DNA of 64,000 nt, from NCBI GenBank assembly GCA_964630925.1, contig CAZVZK010000014.1, forward strand, positions 43,233 through 107,232. Reading direction: 5' to 3'. The notes under the pieces are model-generated. The model was not told the DNA's origin. It did no database searches and saw nothing but the letters and a program-made list of their open reading frames with translations. Both the position numbers and the translations under genes were made by a program. This DNA is from RGDT01 sp964630925 (lineage in GTDB: Bacteria > Planctomycetota > Planctomycetia > Gemmatales > Gemmataceae). Numbering within the stretch: position 1 is the first letter of the stretch; every line of letters begins with the position of its first letter. Positions 52,926 to 61,836 of the stretch are shown here, piece after piece.

Positions 52926-53256
52926 AGCGCGCCACCCACCCCCCCTGCCCTTCCACCAGATCGAGCACGCCGCGCAGCCGGACGCCCTCCAGCCGCACGA
53001 TGCAGCGGCCCGGCGCGAGGCCCACCCAGGCATACTCCCCGCCGTCCAGCCGCGCCACCGTCCCGCGTCCGCCGCTCACCTCACCCTCATACGTCAGGTA
53101 CAGCAGGCGGTGGTCGGCGATGCGCTCCGCCGGCACCGCATCACCCGCCCCAGGCCACGCCGGCAGACGCCACGTCCACGCCACGTCCCCGGCCTGCAAC
53201 AGGAGGTCGAGGTGATGTGCCGGGTGGTCGTGGGACAGGAGCGCGAATCGAGGCAT
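52915..53256 (-). CDS. LigD 3'-phosphoesterase-like (DNA polymerase ligase N-terminal) domain protein
   Basis: This is a 113-residue protein. The pattern is MPRFALLSHDHPAHHLDLLLQAG, then WRLPAWPG, DHRLLYLTYEGEVSGGRGTV and EYAWVGLAPGRCIVRLEG. It matches the stand-alone phosphoesterase domain of LigD, in which His and Asp residues near the start bind metal and trim 3' ends in NHEJ. No Ku or ligase gene is next to it. Confidence 0.85.
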   Translation of the reverse strand: MPRFALLSHDHPAHHLDLLLQAGDVAWTWRLPAWPGAGDAVPAERIADHRLLYLTYEGEVSGGRGTVARLDGGEYAWVGLAPGRCIVRLEGVRLRGVLDLVEGQGGWVARFTA

Positions 53257-53393
53257 ATGCCCCTCACAATCATCAGAACCGTCACAGATAGCCCGTTTCG
53301 CCCGCCTTGCCGGGCCGGGCCGGGTAAGGCGTCTGGTGGGGGCGGCGCCGGGAGGTTAGCCTTTCCCGTGGAGGGAGTGATCCTTCCAGAACT

Positions 53394-53506
53394 CGGGGTG
53401 GTGGCTGGGCGGCACTCGCGGCGAGTGTCGCTGCGCGCTGGGAGCCACTACCCCGATCTTGCGCGTGACACGGCCCCGCGGGCAACCCCCGCGGGGCCGT
53501 TTCGTT
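53394..53506 (+). ncRNA. Candidate structured RNA ending in an intrinsic terminator
   Basis: A 13-bp stem cggggtggtggct (53394-53406) pairs with agccactaccccg (53443-53455) with one G-U position. A small hairpin cactcg/cgagtg sits inside (53413-53427). A GC terminator hairpin with a T-rich end follows. Nothing in this space codes for protein, and the terminator serves no plus-strand gene close by. The true 5' end is unknown and could be nearer 53300. No match to tmRNA, RNase P or SRP motifs was seen. Confidence 0.5.
53470..53506 (+). terminator. Intrinsic terminator
   Basis: A perfect 13-bp stem acggccccgcggg (53470-53482) and cccgcggggccgt (53488-53500) with a 5-base loop is followed by ttcgtt on the plus strand. 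On the minus strand no T-tract follows, so it works for plus-strand transcripts. Confidence 0.8.
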
Positions 53507-53515
53507 GATGTCGAG

Positions 53516-54328
53516 TCAGGCCGCCGCCGGCAACGCCAGGGCGGCGCTGAGCGGCTTGAACCCGCGGAAGACCAGGAGCCGGCCGGCGAGGCGCTCGAGC
53601 CAGGCCATCGGCAGGAACCGCAGGACCGTCGGCATGTCGCTCCGCCGCAGATGCCGACGGCTGACGCGCGGCTCGATGAAGCGGTGGAACAGGGCCGCCA
53701 TCCCTCTCTTGCCGTGGGCCACGGCGCCCTCCGCCAGGAGGCCCATCTCGGCCCGCGCCGGCTTGCCGCCGGGCAGCCAGCGCAGCCAGCCCTCGAGCCA
53801 GCGGGCCGCCGGGGCGACGCAGAGGAGTTTGCCGCCCGGCTTCAGAACGCGATAGGCCTCGTCGATGGCCGGGGCCGGGTCGTCCGGCAGGCCGGAGAGG
53901 CACGCCACGTCGATGCTCGACGGGGGCAGCGGCAGGGCGGCCGGGCCGGCCTGTTCGAACCGCGCCTTCAGCTTGCGCTGGGCGAAATTTGCACGGATGA
54001 GGCCGAGCTGATCGGGGCCGGGGCAGGCGACGGTGACCTCGGCGCCGTTGAGGGCGTACTGCACCCAGTCGGTGCCCAGGCCGCCGCCCACGCCCAGGAC
54101 GCGCTCGCCGGCGTGGCGGGTGAATTCGAGCATGGGGGCGATCCAGTGGCCCTGCTTGTGGTAGCGGAGGCGTTCGGCCTCCAGGAACCACTGCAGCGAG
54201 CCGGGCGGCCCGGCGTCCAGGCCGGACGGCAGCGGGCGGAGGATCTCGGCCTCGAACAGGGCCGCCTCGATGCCGGGCTGCGGCCCGGCGTCGAACAGCT
54301 TCAGATGCCCCGCCCGGACCTCCAGCAT
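53516..54328 (-). CDS. Class I SAM-dependent methyltransferase
   Basis: This is a 270-residue protein. The SAM loop VLGVGGGLGTDWVQYALNGAE lies about residue 95, and SSIDVACLSGLPDDPAPAID and AYRVLKPGGKLLCVAPAARW follow. The N-terminal WFLEAERLRYHKQGHWIAPML is typical of small-molecule or quinone-type methyltransferases. Substrate unknown. The ATG at 54328 was chosen because residues before it are not conserved-looking. Confidence 0.85.
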   Translation of the reverse strand: MLEVRAGHLKLFDAGPQPGIEAALFEAEILRPLPSGLDAGPPGSLQWFLEAERLRYHKQGHWIAPMLEFTRHAGERVLGVGGGLGTDWVQYALNGAEVTVACPGPDQLGLIRANFAQRKLKARFEQAGPAALPLPPSSIDVACLSGLPDDPAPAIDEAYRVLKPGGKLLCVAPAARWLEGWLRWLPGGKPARAEMGLLAEGAVAHGKRGMAALFHRFIEPRVSRRHLRRSDMPTVLRFLPMAWLERLAGRLLVFRGFKPLSAALALPAAA

Positions 54329-54471
54329 TCCTGTGGCCTCCGGCCCGCACGGCCATGCAGGCCGCGCCCCAACCTCACTATTCCATCCACCCCGGCGAAT
54401 CAAGATCGATCCGCCGCGGACGAAGTGTCCCGTGTAGAATGGGAGGGCGGCGGGCCCTCGGGAGGCATGTC

Positions 54472-55680
54472 ATGCTGGGCAACCTGTGGAAGAGCGTCAC
54501 GGATCTCTTCGCGCCCTCGGTCAGCGACGATCAGCTCCAGGCCGAGCTGGCCAAGGTCCGCGAGAATTCGCCCGTGCCTGTGTTCTGGCTCCTGGGCAAG
54601 ACGCAGACCGGCAAGACCTCCGCCGTCAGGTTCCTGACCGGCGCCGAGCGTGCCGAGATCGGCAAGGGCTTCCAACCCTGCACCCGCTTCTCGTCCCTGT
54701 ACGACTTCCCCAACGAGCAGGCGCCCCTCATGCGCTTCCTCGACACCCGCGGCCTCGACGAGCCGGGCTACGACCCCGCCGAGGACATCGCGAAGTTCCA
54801 CCGCCAGGCGCACGTCGTCCTCGTCACCGTGCGGCTGCTCGACCACGCCCAGGAGAACGTCGTCAACTCCCTGCGCAAGGTCCGCGCCGACCGCCCCGAC
54901 CGGCCCGTCGTCCTGCTGGTCACGACGCTGCACGAGGCGTACCCGCAGCAGCAGCACCCCACGCCGTACCCCTACACCGCCGACGGCCGACCCGTCGAGG
55001 GCGCCGCCCTCCCCCCTGCCCTGCTCGACAGCCTCGCGCACCACCGCAAGCGCTTCGAGGGGCTGGTGGACCGGGTCATCCCCATCGACCTGACGCCGGC
55101 CGAGGAAGGGTTCAACGAGGCGGAGTATGGGGGGCAGCGCCTGCATGATGCCCTTCTGGAGCTGCTGCCGGCGGCGCAGGGGCAGACGCTGCGGACCCTC
55201 GACCTGGCGCGGTCCGGCCTGCACGACCTCTACGAGCAGAAGGCGATGCCGACCATCCTGGCGTACTCGTCAATGGCCGCCACCGCCGGCGCCGTCCCTC
55301 TGCCGGTCGTGGACCTGGTGATGATCGCCGGCGTTCAGACGGGGATGCTGAACCAGCTGGCGCGGCTGTACGGGCAGCCGCTGGACTCGGCGAGGATGAA
55401 GGAGCTGGCGGGGGCGCTGGGGGTGGGGCTGGTGGCGCGGTCGGCGGGGCGTTCGCTGATCAAGGCCATCCCGTTCGTGGGCAGCGTCCTGGGGTCGGTG
55501 AGCGGTGCGATGCTGGCCGGGGCCGCGACGTACGCCCTGGGCCGGGCGTTCTGTCACTACTACAAGGACGTGCTGGACGGCAAGGCGCCCGACATCGACA
55601 AGCTGAAGGCGTACTACAACGAGCAGTTCGCCGCCGCGCAGGCGTCGTGGTCGAAGATCAAGGGCGGGGAGAAGAAATGA
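54472..55680 (+). CDS. P-loop GTPase with C-terminal DUF697-like hydrophobic domain
   Basis: This is a 402-residue protein. G1 is GKTQTGKTS at 42-50 and G3 is DTRGLDEPG at about 93-101. The canonical NKxD is replaced by TTLHEA. The last 150 residues have two hydrophobic hairpins (ILAYSSMAATAGAVPLPVVD, PFVGSVLGSVSGAMLAGAAT) like DUF697/YcjF-type modules. Probably membrane-associated. GGAGG lies before the ATG. The next GTPase gene overlaps its stop by ATGA. Confidence 0.87.
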   Translation: MLGNLWKSVTDLFAPSVSDDQLQAELAKVRENSPVPVFWLLGKTQTGKTSAVRFLTGAERAEIGKGFQPCTRFSSLYDFPNEQAPLMRFLDTRGLDEPGYDPAEDIAKFHRQAHVVLVTVRLLDHAQENVVNSLRKVRADRPDRPVVLLVTTLHEAYPQQQHPTPYPYTADGRPVEGAALPPALLDSLAHHRKRFEGLVDRVIPIDLTPAEEGFNEAEYGGQRLHDALLELLPAAQGQTLRTLDLARSGLHDLYEQKAMPTILAYSSMAATAGAVPLPVVDLVMIAGVQTGMLNQLARLYGQPLDSARMKELAGALGVGLVARSAGRSLIKAIPFVGSVLGSVSGAMLAGAATYALGRAFCHYYKDVLDGKAPDIDKLKAYYNEQFAAAQASWSKIKGGEKK

Positions 55681-57260
55681 GCCGCTGGCGAATCACGGTC
55701 GTGGCGCTCCTCCTCGCGGGGCCGCTGCTCGTCCTGGCCGGGGCCGGCTCGTATTACCTGTGGTTCCACGGGTGGAGCCTGTACGTGTGGTGGCCGATGA
55801 TGTCACTCATGGGCATCGGCTACGGCCTCGCCATCTACTGGCAGGGGCAGAAGACTTTGCTGCAACACCCCGAGGCGCCGAACGAGGCGTACTTCACCGA
55901 GCGTGACCGCGAGGCGGCGAAGCTCGTCCAGGCCCGCGCCGAGGCGGGCGTGAAGGACCACGCCGACGACCTGATGAAGCAGGAGTTCTACCTCGACTCG
56001 GCCCGCGCGATGGCGGACGAGCTGGCGCGGTTCTACAATCCGGGGGCCACTGACGCCGTGGACCGCCTCACCGTGCCGGAGATGCTGGCGGCGGTGGAGC
56101 TGGCCGCCGAGGACCTGGCGGTGATGGTGGAGAAGTACCTCCCCGGCGGGCACCTGCTGACGGTGCGCGACTTCAAGACGGCCCGGGAGTGGGTGAGGTG
56201 GGCCGACACGGCGAGCAACGCCTACTGGGGTATCATGGCGCTGCTCGACCCCATCCAGACGGGGCTGCGCTACGCCGCGTCGAAGGCGGGCATCGACATG
56301 CCGATGAGGGCGTTGCAGTCCAACCTCATCGGCTGGTTCTATCAGGCGTTCATCAACCGCCTCGGCCACTACCTGATCGAGCTGAACTCCGGCCGCCTGC
56401 GGGTCGGGGCGAAACGTTACCGCGAATTGCGCGAGCAGCACCGCCTCGCCACGTCCCCCGCCGACGCCCCGAAGGACGCGGCCCCGTCGGAGGCGAGGCC
56501 AGAGGACCGCGTCTCGCGCGTGCAGGTGACACTGCTGGGGCAGGTGAAGGCCGGCAAGTCGAGCATGGTCAACGCCCTGCTGGGCGAGGAGCGGGCGAAG
56601 ACCGGGGCGACGCCGCTCACCGAGGGGCTGTGGAAGTACGAGACGCCGGCCACGGCGGGCGTGCCGACGGCCCTCACCCTCATCGACTCCGAAGGCTACG
56701 GCAACGAGGGCCCGCGTGCGGATCAGGTGGAGCGCACCTTCGGCGCGGCCAAGGATTCGGACCTGCTGCTGCTGGTGCTGCACGCCCGCAATCCGGGGCG
56801 CAAGGCGGACCTGGAGATGCTGCAGAAGCTGGAGGCGCACTTCGCGGCGCGGCCCGACCTGAAGTGCCCGCCGATCATCGCGGTGGTGACGCACATCGAC
56901 CTGCTGTCGCCGGCGATGGAGTGGGCACCCCCCTATGACTGGCGGCAGGGGAAGAGGCCGAAGGAGATGAGCATCCGCGACGCCATCGGCGTGGTGAAGC
57001 AGCAGCTCGAAGGGCACCTCGACGCCGTCGTGCCCGCCTGCACGGCGTCGGGCAAGGTATACGGCGTGGATGACGGGCTGCTGCCGGCATTGGCGGCGCA
57101 GCTAAGCGAGGCGCGGGGCGTGGCGTTCCTGCGGGCGGTCAAGGGGGAGGCGGACAGCGGGCGCATCCGGCGGACGTTCGCGCAGGTGTGGGAGGCGAGC
57201 AGGCTGGGCGGCGGCATCCTGTGGGAGGCGCTGGGGAAGATGTTCGCGGGGAAGAAGTGA
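55677..57260 (+). CDS. Membrane-anchored GTPase
   Basis: This 527-residue protein has two N-terminal membrane helices (8-28 and 36-54). A middle helical region (70-270) precedes a GTPase domain with GQVKAGKSS (288-296), DSEGYGNEG as G3 and THIDL as G4. It is close in layout to YfjP/dynamin-like proteins that act on membranes. It is translationally coupled to the preceding GTPase, so the two probably form a pair that works at the inner membrane. Confidence 0.88.
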   Translation: MSRWRITVVALLLAGPLLVLAGAGSYYLWFHGWSLYVWWPMMSLMGIGYGLAIYWQGQKTLLQHPEAPNEAYFTERDREAAKLVQARAEAGVKDHADDLMKQEFYLDSARAMADELARFYNPGATDAVDRLTVPEMLAAVELAAEDLAVMVEKYLPGGHLLTVRDFKTAREWVRWADTASNAYWGIMALLDPIQTGLRYAASKAGIDMPMRALQSNLIGWFYQAFINRLGHYLIELNSGRLRVGAKRYRELREQHRLATSPADAPKDAAPSEARPEDRVSRVQVTLLGQVKAGKSSMVNALLGEERAKTGATPLTEGLWKYETPATAGVPTALTLIDSEGYGNEGPRADQVERTFGAAKDSDLLLLVLHARNPGRKADLEMLQKLEAHFAARPDLKCPPIIAVVTHIDLLSPAMEWAPPYDWRQGKRPKEMSIRDAIGVVKQQLEGHLDAVVPACTASGKVYGVDDGLLPALAAQLSEARGVAFLRAVKGEADSGRIRRTFAQVWEASRLGGGILWEALGKMFAGKK

Positions 57261-57368
57261 CGCGAAGCTTGACAGGGGCTGCGTCATGGTGTGATGTGCG
57301 AAGTCGCGCAGGGGAGTATCGAGTTCAGGCCGCCGTCTTCTTGTCCTGAACGGTGGTTCGGCGGGTGA

Positions 57369-57818
57369 GGGGCCGACCCGGAGTCGGTTGTCCGATGGTA
57401 CGCGAGCGGGTGCCTTCATGACTTCGGCGACGAGCGGGCCGTCCCTGCCCTCGCCCGTGTGATGCGGTCCGACCCAGACCCGCAGGTCCGCGGCACCGCC
57501 GCCTACGCTCTCGGCGGTATCGGCACCCCGGCGGCGGTCCCGGACCTACTCGCCGTCTTGGGGGTGGACAACGAGCACGACATCCACGGGCACTCGGCCA
57601 GCTCGTGCGCGGCCACCGCCCTGGACGACATCCTGGGTACTCACGGGGCACGCTTACATATTGGCGGCGGAGTCCGCCATGCGGCAGAGCGGTCGCCAGA
57701 CCTGGGCCGGCTGCGGCGTGCGGCGGAGGAGCTGTTCCGGCGTTGGTCGAGCGCAGACGCCGCCCCAGGAACGATCGGTTCGATACCTCGGGCGCCACTG
57801 GATGAGGGAGACCGAGCG
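57369..57818 (+). pseudogene. 5'-truncated HEAT-repeat fragment
   Basis: In one frame after TGA at 57366-57368, the sequence reads ADPESVVRWYASGCLHDFGD, ERAVPALARVMRSDPDPQVR and GTAAYALGGIGTPAAVPDLL, two clear HEAT units. A helical end ELFRRWSS follows. There is no start codon before the first unit. No stop separates it from the next gene, so an ATG at 57459 would give a fusion protein of 260 residues. I read it as a remnant of a HEAT-repeat gene. Confidence 0.6.
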
Positions 57819-58241
57819 ATGGCCGACACGCCGGCCGACCCGCGGATCGCGCGGGTGTTCGCGGCCCTGGATGCCGGGCGGGCCGTGGCCCTCAGCGAGC
57901 GAGAGGACAACCCCGGCTGGCATTCCTACGATCACTCCTACACCTTGCGGGTGGCCGGTGCCGGCGGCTATCGCATGAGCCACCCGGAGCAGATCGACGA
58001 CGCCGGGTCGGTCCCGAGCGAGCGGGAGCACGATTTCGACCGCGATGGGCTGCGGCGATGGCTGGGGAGGATCTCGGAGGAGGCACTGGCCGGCGCCTGC
58101 GTCGAGCTACCAGGCGGGAAGTTCGAGATGCTGACCAATCACCGCCTGCCGGGCGAGGTGCCGATAGACGCACCGGCCGCCGAGACCGAGGCGCGCCCGC
58201 CGAAGCGGGCGCCGCGCCGGAGGAAGAATCCCGGAGGCTGA
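57819..58241 (+). CDS. Small hypothetical protein with basic tail
   Basis: This is a 140-residue protein. It begins MADTPADPRIARVFAALDAG and ends in a basic RPPKRAPRRRKN tail. No domain recognised. It could be the C-terminal part of a HEAT-fusion protein beginning at 57459, since the frame is open throughout. gagggag precedes ATG 57819 and supports a separate start. Confidence 0.55.
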   Translation: MADTPADPRIARVFAALDAGRAVALSEREDNPGWHSYDHSYTLRVAGAGGYRMSHPEQIDDAGSVPSEREHDFDRDGLRRWLGRISEEALAGACVELPGGKFEMLTNHRLPGEVPIDAPAAETEARPPKRAPRRRKNPGG

Positions 58242-58267
58242 TCGGGCGGAAGCCCCCGGAGGCTCGC

Positions 58268-59368
58268 CTACTTGTCCTTCTTCGCGGCGTAACCCTTCCA
58301 CACCCACTCGATGGCGTGCGGCAGGAACTGCTGCTGGGCGTTGCCCACGCTGTGCCCGGACCCGCGGCAGAACAGGTACTGGTATTCGTACCCCTTCTCC
58401 TTCAGCACCTTGGCCATCCGGTGGTTGGCCTCCACCCAGTCGTGCATGCCGTCGCGCATCACGTTGGGGTTGAGCAGGTCCTTGTCGCCGACGGAGATGA
58501 ACAGGCGGATCGGCTTCTTCGGGCTCTTCGGGATGAGCGTCTCGTGGAAGCCCCAGGCGCCGTCGGGGTACTTGGGGTCGAACGGCCAGGCCTGGTTCAC
58601 GAACGTGCCCGAGGTCGTCAGGACGCGGCGGTAGAGGTCGGTGCGGAACCAGGCCATGATGAGCGCCGCCGAGCCGCCGGAGCTGTTGCCCATCACCGCG
58701 CGGGCGTCGGGGTCCTTCGTCAGCTTCACCTTGCAGGCCTTCTCGACGCGCGGCAGCACCTCCTCCTCGATGTACTGGGCGTAGTCGCCGTTCATGTTGT
58801 CGTATTCCTTGCCGCGCTCGTGCCCCTGGGCATCGCCGCCGCCGTTCGCCACCCAGATGACGATGACCGGGGGGATGCGCTTCTGGTGGATCAGGTTGTC
58901 GAAGATGCGGAGGATCTCGGCGTTCGGCTTGCCGCCGGGGCCGTCGTGGATGATCTGGAACGGCGCCACGTCGCCAGGCTTGTGCTGGGCGGGGATGTAG
59001 ACGTTGATCTTGCGCTTGTAGTCGATCTTGTGGGTCTCGACGATGAGCGTCTTGGGGTTCTTCGGATCGACCTTGCCGAACGCCTTGCGGGCGATGCCGG
59101 GGTTGAAGAGCCTGGTCTCCTTCGAGTCGATGACGAATTGCTCGACCTTGCACTCGGGGACGCCCTCGGCCTTCTTGCGCTCCGGCGCGGGCACGTACTT
59201 CGGCCCGATGACGAAGTTGTCGTAGGCGTCGAGCGGCGGATTCTCCCCCTCCTTGAGCACCTTGAAGGGCGGCGCCCCCTTGTCGTCGTACTTGCGCACG
59301 GGCTGCGCCGTCGCCACGGCGGCGCAGGCGAGGGCCGCGAGCAGGATGATCCCGGGTCGGGTGGACAT
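58268..59368 (-). CDS. Secreted esterase, alpha/beta hydrolase (enterochelin-esterase-like)
   Basis: This 366-residue protein has a signal peptide (MSTRPGIILLAALACAAVATAQ). The hydrolase core is YDNMNGDYAQYIEEEVLPRV, the nucleophile elbow GNSSGGSAAL, and a final RGSGHSVG with the probable His. The putative Asp lies in VGDKDLL. It resembles Fes/IroE-type esterases that cut ester bonds of siderophores or polysaccharides. Substrate unknown. The ATG at 59368 begins the signal peptide. Confidence 0.87.
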   Translation of the reverse strand: MSTRPGIILLAALACAAVATAQPVRKYDDKGAPPFKVLKEGENPPLDAYDNFVIGPKYVPAPERKKAEGVPECKVEQFVIDSKETRLFNPGIARKAFGKVDPKNPKTLIVETHKIDYKRKINVYIPAQHKPGDVAPFQIIHDGPGGKPNAEILRIFDNLIHQKRIPPVIVIWVANGGGDAQGHERGKEYDNMNGDYAQYIEEEVLPRVEKACKVKLTKDPDARAVMGNSSGGSAALIMAWFRTDLYRRVLTTSGTFVNQAWPFDPKYPDGAWGFHETLIPKSPKKPIRLFISVGDKDLLNPNVMRDGMHDWVEANHRMAKVLKEKGYEYQYLFCRGSGHSVGNAQQQFLPHAIEWVWKGYAAKKDK

Positions 59369-59551
59369 GGAAAGCCTCTCTCCCTTGAGCCGCCCGGGCC
59401 GAGTCGGGCCGGGCACCGTGGCGACGCCAACGGCCGCCCCAGGCCCATGATATCCGCCACCTCATCGGCCGACGGGTGTGACCCGGCCCGGCGTCGCCAA
59501 TCCTGCCGGGTCGTGATAAGAAGACGAGGCCGCGATGCCGAGGGGCGACCG

Positions 59552-60373
59552 ATGCTGCCGGGGTACAACACGAACGGCTTCGCGCACCACCGGCTGGAGG
59601 ACGCCTTCGATGTCCTCGCCGACCTGGGGTGCAAGAGCGTCGCGCTGACGCTGGACGTGCATCACCTCGACCCGTTCGCGCCGGACCTGCCCGGACGGGC
59701 CGCCGCCGTGCGCGACAGGCTGCGCAAGCACGGGATGCGGTGTGTCGTGGAGACGGGGGCGCGGTTCCTCCTCGACCCCCGGCGGAAGCACCAGCCGACG
59801 CTGCTCGATCCCAACGACGAAGAGCGGGGGCGGAGGCTGAGCTTCCTGCTCCTCTGCCTCGACATTGCGTCGGAGATCGGTGCGGACCTCAGCCTCTGGT
59901 CGGGGGTGAGCCAGGAGGGCGGCCGCCCTTTTCACCTGCTCCTCGATGCCTGCCTGATCCTCGCGGACCGTGCCGCGGCCCGCGGCGTCCGCATCGCCTT
60001 CGAGCCGGAGCCGGGCATGTTCATCGACACGATGGACAAGTACGAATGGCTCTTCCAGGCCGTCAATCACCCCGCGTTCGGCCTCACCCTCGACATCGGG
60101 CACCTCCAGTGCATGGGCGAGCTGCCCATCGCCGCGCACATCGAGAGGTGGAAGCACGTCCTTTGGAACGTCCACATCGAGGACATGAAGACGGGGGTCC
60201 ATGACCACCTGCCGTTCGGCGAGGGCGAGATCGACTTCCCGCCCGTCTTCGACGCGCTGAAGCGCATCGGCTACACGGGCGGGCTGCACGTCGAGCTGAG
60301 CCGGCACTCGCACGACGCCGTCAACACCGCCCGGCGCGCCCTCGACTTCTTGCGCAAGGGGATCGGCTCATGA
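59552..60373 (+). CDS. Xylose isomerase-like TIM-barrel (sugar phosphate isomerase/epimerase)
   Basis: This is a 273-residue protein. Motifs are MLPGYNTNGFAHHRLEDAFD, KSVALTLDVHHLDPFAP, LSLWSGVSQEGG, IAFEPEPGMFI, FGLTLDIGHLQCMGEL, WNVHIEDMKTG and GGLHVELSRHSHD. Glu/His/Asp metal ligands are spread over the barrel as in the family. No export signal. Its stop overlaps the maf start. Substrate unknown. Confidence 0.86.
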   Translation: MLPGYNTNGFAHHRLEDAFDVLADLGCKSVALTLDVHHLDPFAPDLPGRAAAVRDRLRKHGMRCVVETGARFLLDPRRKHQPTLLDPNDEERGRRLSFLLLCLDIASEIGADLSLWSGVSQEGGRPFHLLLDACLILADRAAARGVRIAFEPEPGMFIDTMDKYEWLFQAVNHPAFGLTLDIGHLQCMGELPIAAHIERWKHVLWNVHIEDMKTGVHDHLPFGEGEIDFPPVFDALKRIGYTGGLHVELSRHSHDAVNTARRALDFLRKGIGS

Positions 60374-60957
60374 AGCTGCCGCCGGGAACACGCCTCGTCC
60401 TCGCCAGCTCCTCGCCGGCCCGCCGCGAGCTGATGGAGCGCCTCGGCCACCCCTTCGACGTGATCGTCTCGGCCATCGACGAGCCGACCGGCTTCTCCGA
60501 CCCGCGCACCGAGGTGGCGACGGTGTCGTGGCTCAAGGCCGCCGCCGTCGCGCCGAAGATCGAGTCCGGCGTCGTCATCGCCGCCGACACCATCGGGTGG
60601 ATCGACGGGGGGGCGCTTCTCAAGCCCAGGGATGCCGACGACGCCCGCCGCATCCTGCGCGCGATGGGCGGACGCACTCATGAATTGTGGACCGGGGTCG
60701 TCCTGTGGCGGCGGCCCGACGACGTGCAGGTGGTGTGGCAGGAGAGGAGCCTCGTCCACTTCGTGGCGATGGGCGATGCCGAGATGGATCGTTACCTGAC
60801 AACGCGCGAGTGGAAGAACAACAGCGGGGCCTACGCGATCCTGGAGCAGGGCGACCCGCACGTCAGCGTCACCGAGGGGAGCGTGACGAACGTCATCGGG
60901 CTGCCGATGGAGTCGCTGGCGCGTCGGCTGTCGGGCTTGCTCGCGATGCCAGGATAG
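60370..60957 (+). CDS. maf: Maf-type nucleoside triphosphate pyrophosphatase
   Basis: This is a 195-residue protein. The Maf motif LASSSPARRELMERLG lies at about 11-26, AADTIGWIDG at about 71-80, and AYAILEQGDPHVSVTEGSVTNVIGLP near the end. Maf proteins hydrolyse non-canonical or modified NTPs to monophosphates. It is coupled to the preceding TIM-barrel gene by ATGA overlap. Confidence 0.9.
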   Translation: MKLPPGTRLVLASSSPARRELMERLGHPFDVIVSAIDEPTGFSDPRTEVATVSWLKAAAVAPKIESGVVIAADTIGWIDGGALLKPRDADDARRILRAMGGRTHELWTGVVLWRRPDDVQVVWQERSLVHFVAMGDAEMDRYLTTREWKNNSGAYAILEQGDPHVSVTEGSVTNVIGLPMESLARRLSGLLAMPG

Positions 60958-60999
60958 TGGTACGAATACCGCGCATCGTCCCACGGTAGGAGGACCGAC

Positions 61000-61836
61000 A
61001 TGCGCATCAAGGCCGCCCTGCTCTGCCTGATCCTGGCCGCCGCCGCCCACGCGGAGACGTTCAGCATCTCCGTCAAGACGTACCCCGCCAAGGGGAAGTC
61101 GTTCACCGTCGCCTCGCGCGACAGGATCGAGACGAACATCGTCTTCAAGGACACCTCCGGCAAGGAGACCGGCAAGGACGACTCCGAGTCGGTCCAGTCC
61201 GAGGAGTACACGCAGGAGACGCTCGAGGTCAAGGAGACGCGCCTCGGCAAGTTCAAGCGCGAGTACGGCAAGGCGTCCGTCATCAGCGGCGGTAAGACGC
61301 GCGACCTCGCGTTCGCCAACAAGACCGTCACGTTCACGGTCAACGACAAGGGCGGCTGCGCCCACGACCTGAAGGCCGACAAGCTCGGGGACGGCGAGAA
61401 ACGCAAGCTGGCCGACGCCGACTCCGACGGGCTGGAGATGGTCGCGAAGCTGCTGCCGGGCAAGCCGGTCGCGGCCGGCGACACCTGGAAGATAGACGGC
61501 AAGCAGATCGCGGGCGTGTCGCGGGCCTTCGCCGTCGATCCCGACAAGAGCAAGGGCGTGGGCAAGCTGGTGGCCGTCACGAAGAAGGGCGATAAGCTGT
61601 TCGGGACGCTGCACTTCCAGCTCGAGCTGGAGACGAAGGACTCCGGGGACGGCAAGGCGCAGGGGACGTTCGAGCTGAAGGTGGAGACCCCCATCGACGG
61701 CAGCGGAACCGAGGCCAAGATCACCATCCGCACCTCCCTGAAGATGGAGGCGTCGGTCAAGGAGGACGGCAAGGAGCTGAAGGCGTCCGTGACCGCCAAG
61801 GGCGAGTACACGGCGGAGATCGGCCAGGAGAAATGA
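61000..61836 (+). CDS. Secreted protein, paralogue A
   Basis: This 278-residue protein has a signal peptide (MRIKAALLCLILAAAAHA). The remainder is Lys/Glu-rich beta sequence. It shares a layout with the next gene: a start like SVKTYPAKGKSFTVASRDR, a middle MVAKLLPGKPVAAGDTWKI, and a final charged beta stretch. No family recognised. Coupled to the next gene by ATGA overlap. Confidence 0.75.
   Translation: MRIKAALLCLILAAAAHAETFSISVKTYPAKGKSFTVASRDRIETNIVFKDTSGKETGKDDSESVQSEEYTQETLEVKETRLGKFKREYGKASVISGGKTRDLAFANKTVTFTVNDKGGCAHDLKADKLGDGEKRKLADADSDGLEMVAKLLPGKPVAAGDTWKIDGKQIAGVSRAFAVDPDKSKGVGKLVAVTKKGDKLFGTLHFQLELETKDSGDGKAQGTFELKVETPIDGSGTEAKITIRTSLKMEASVKEDGKELKASVTAKGEYTAEIGQEK

Noticed and set aside
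53257..53515. tRNA, tmRNA, SRP or RNase P gene in the 53.3-53.5 kb gap
   Set aside because: No T-loop, no SRP GGAA loop block and no RNase P or tmRNA core sequence was found; only an unassigned structured RNA is supported.
58058..59551. Plus-strand open frame opposite the secreted esterase
   Set aside because: The esterase on the minus strand has a signal peptide and a catalytic motif. The plus frame is low complexity until 59552.
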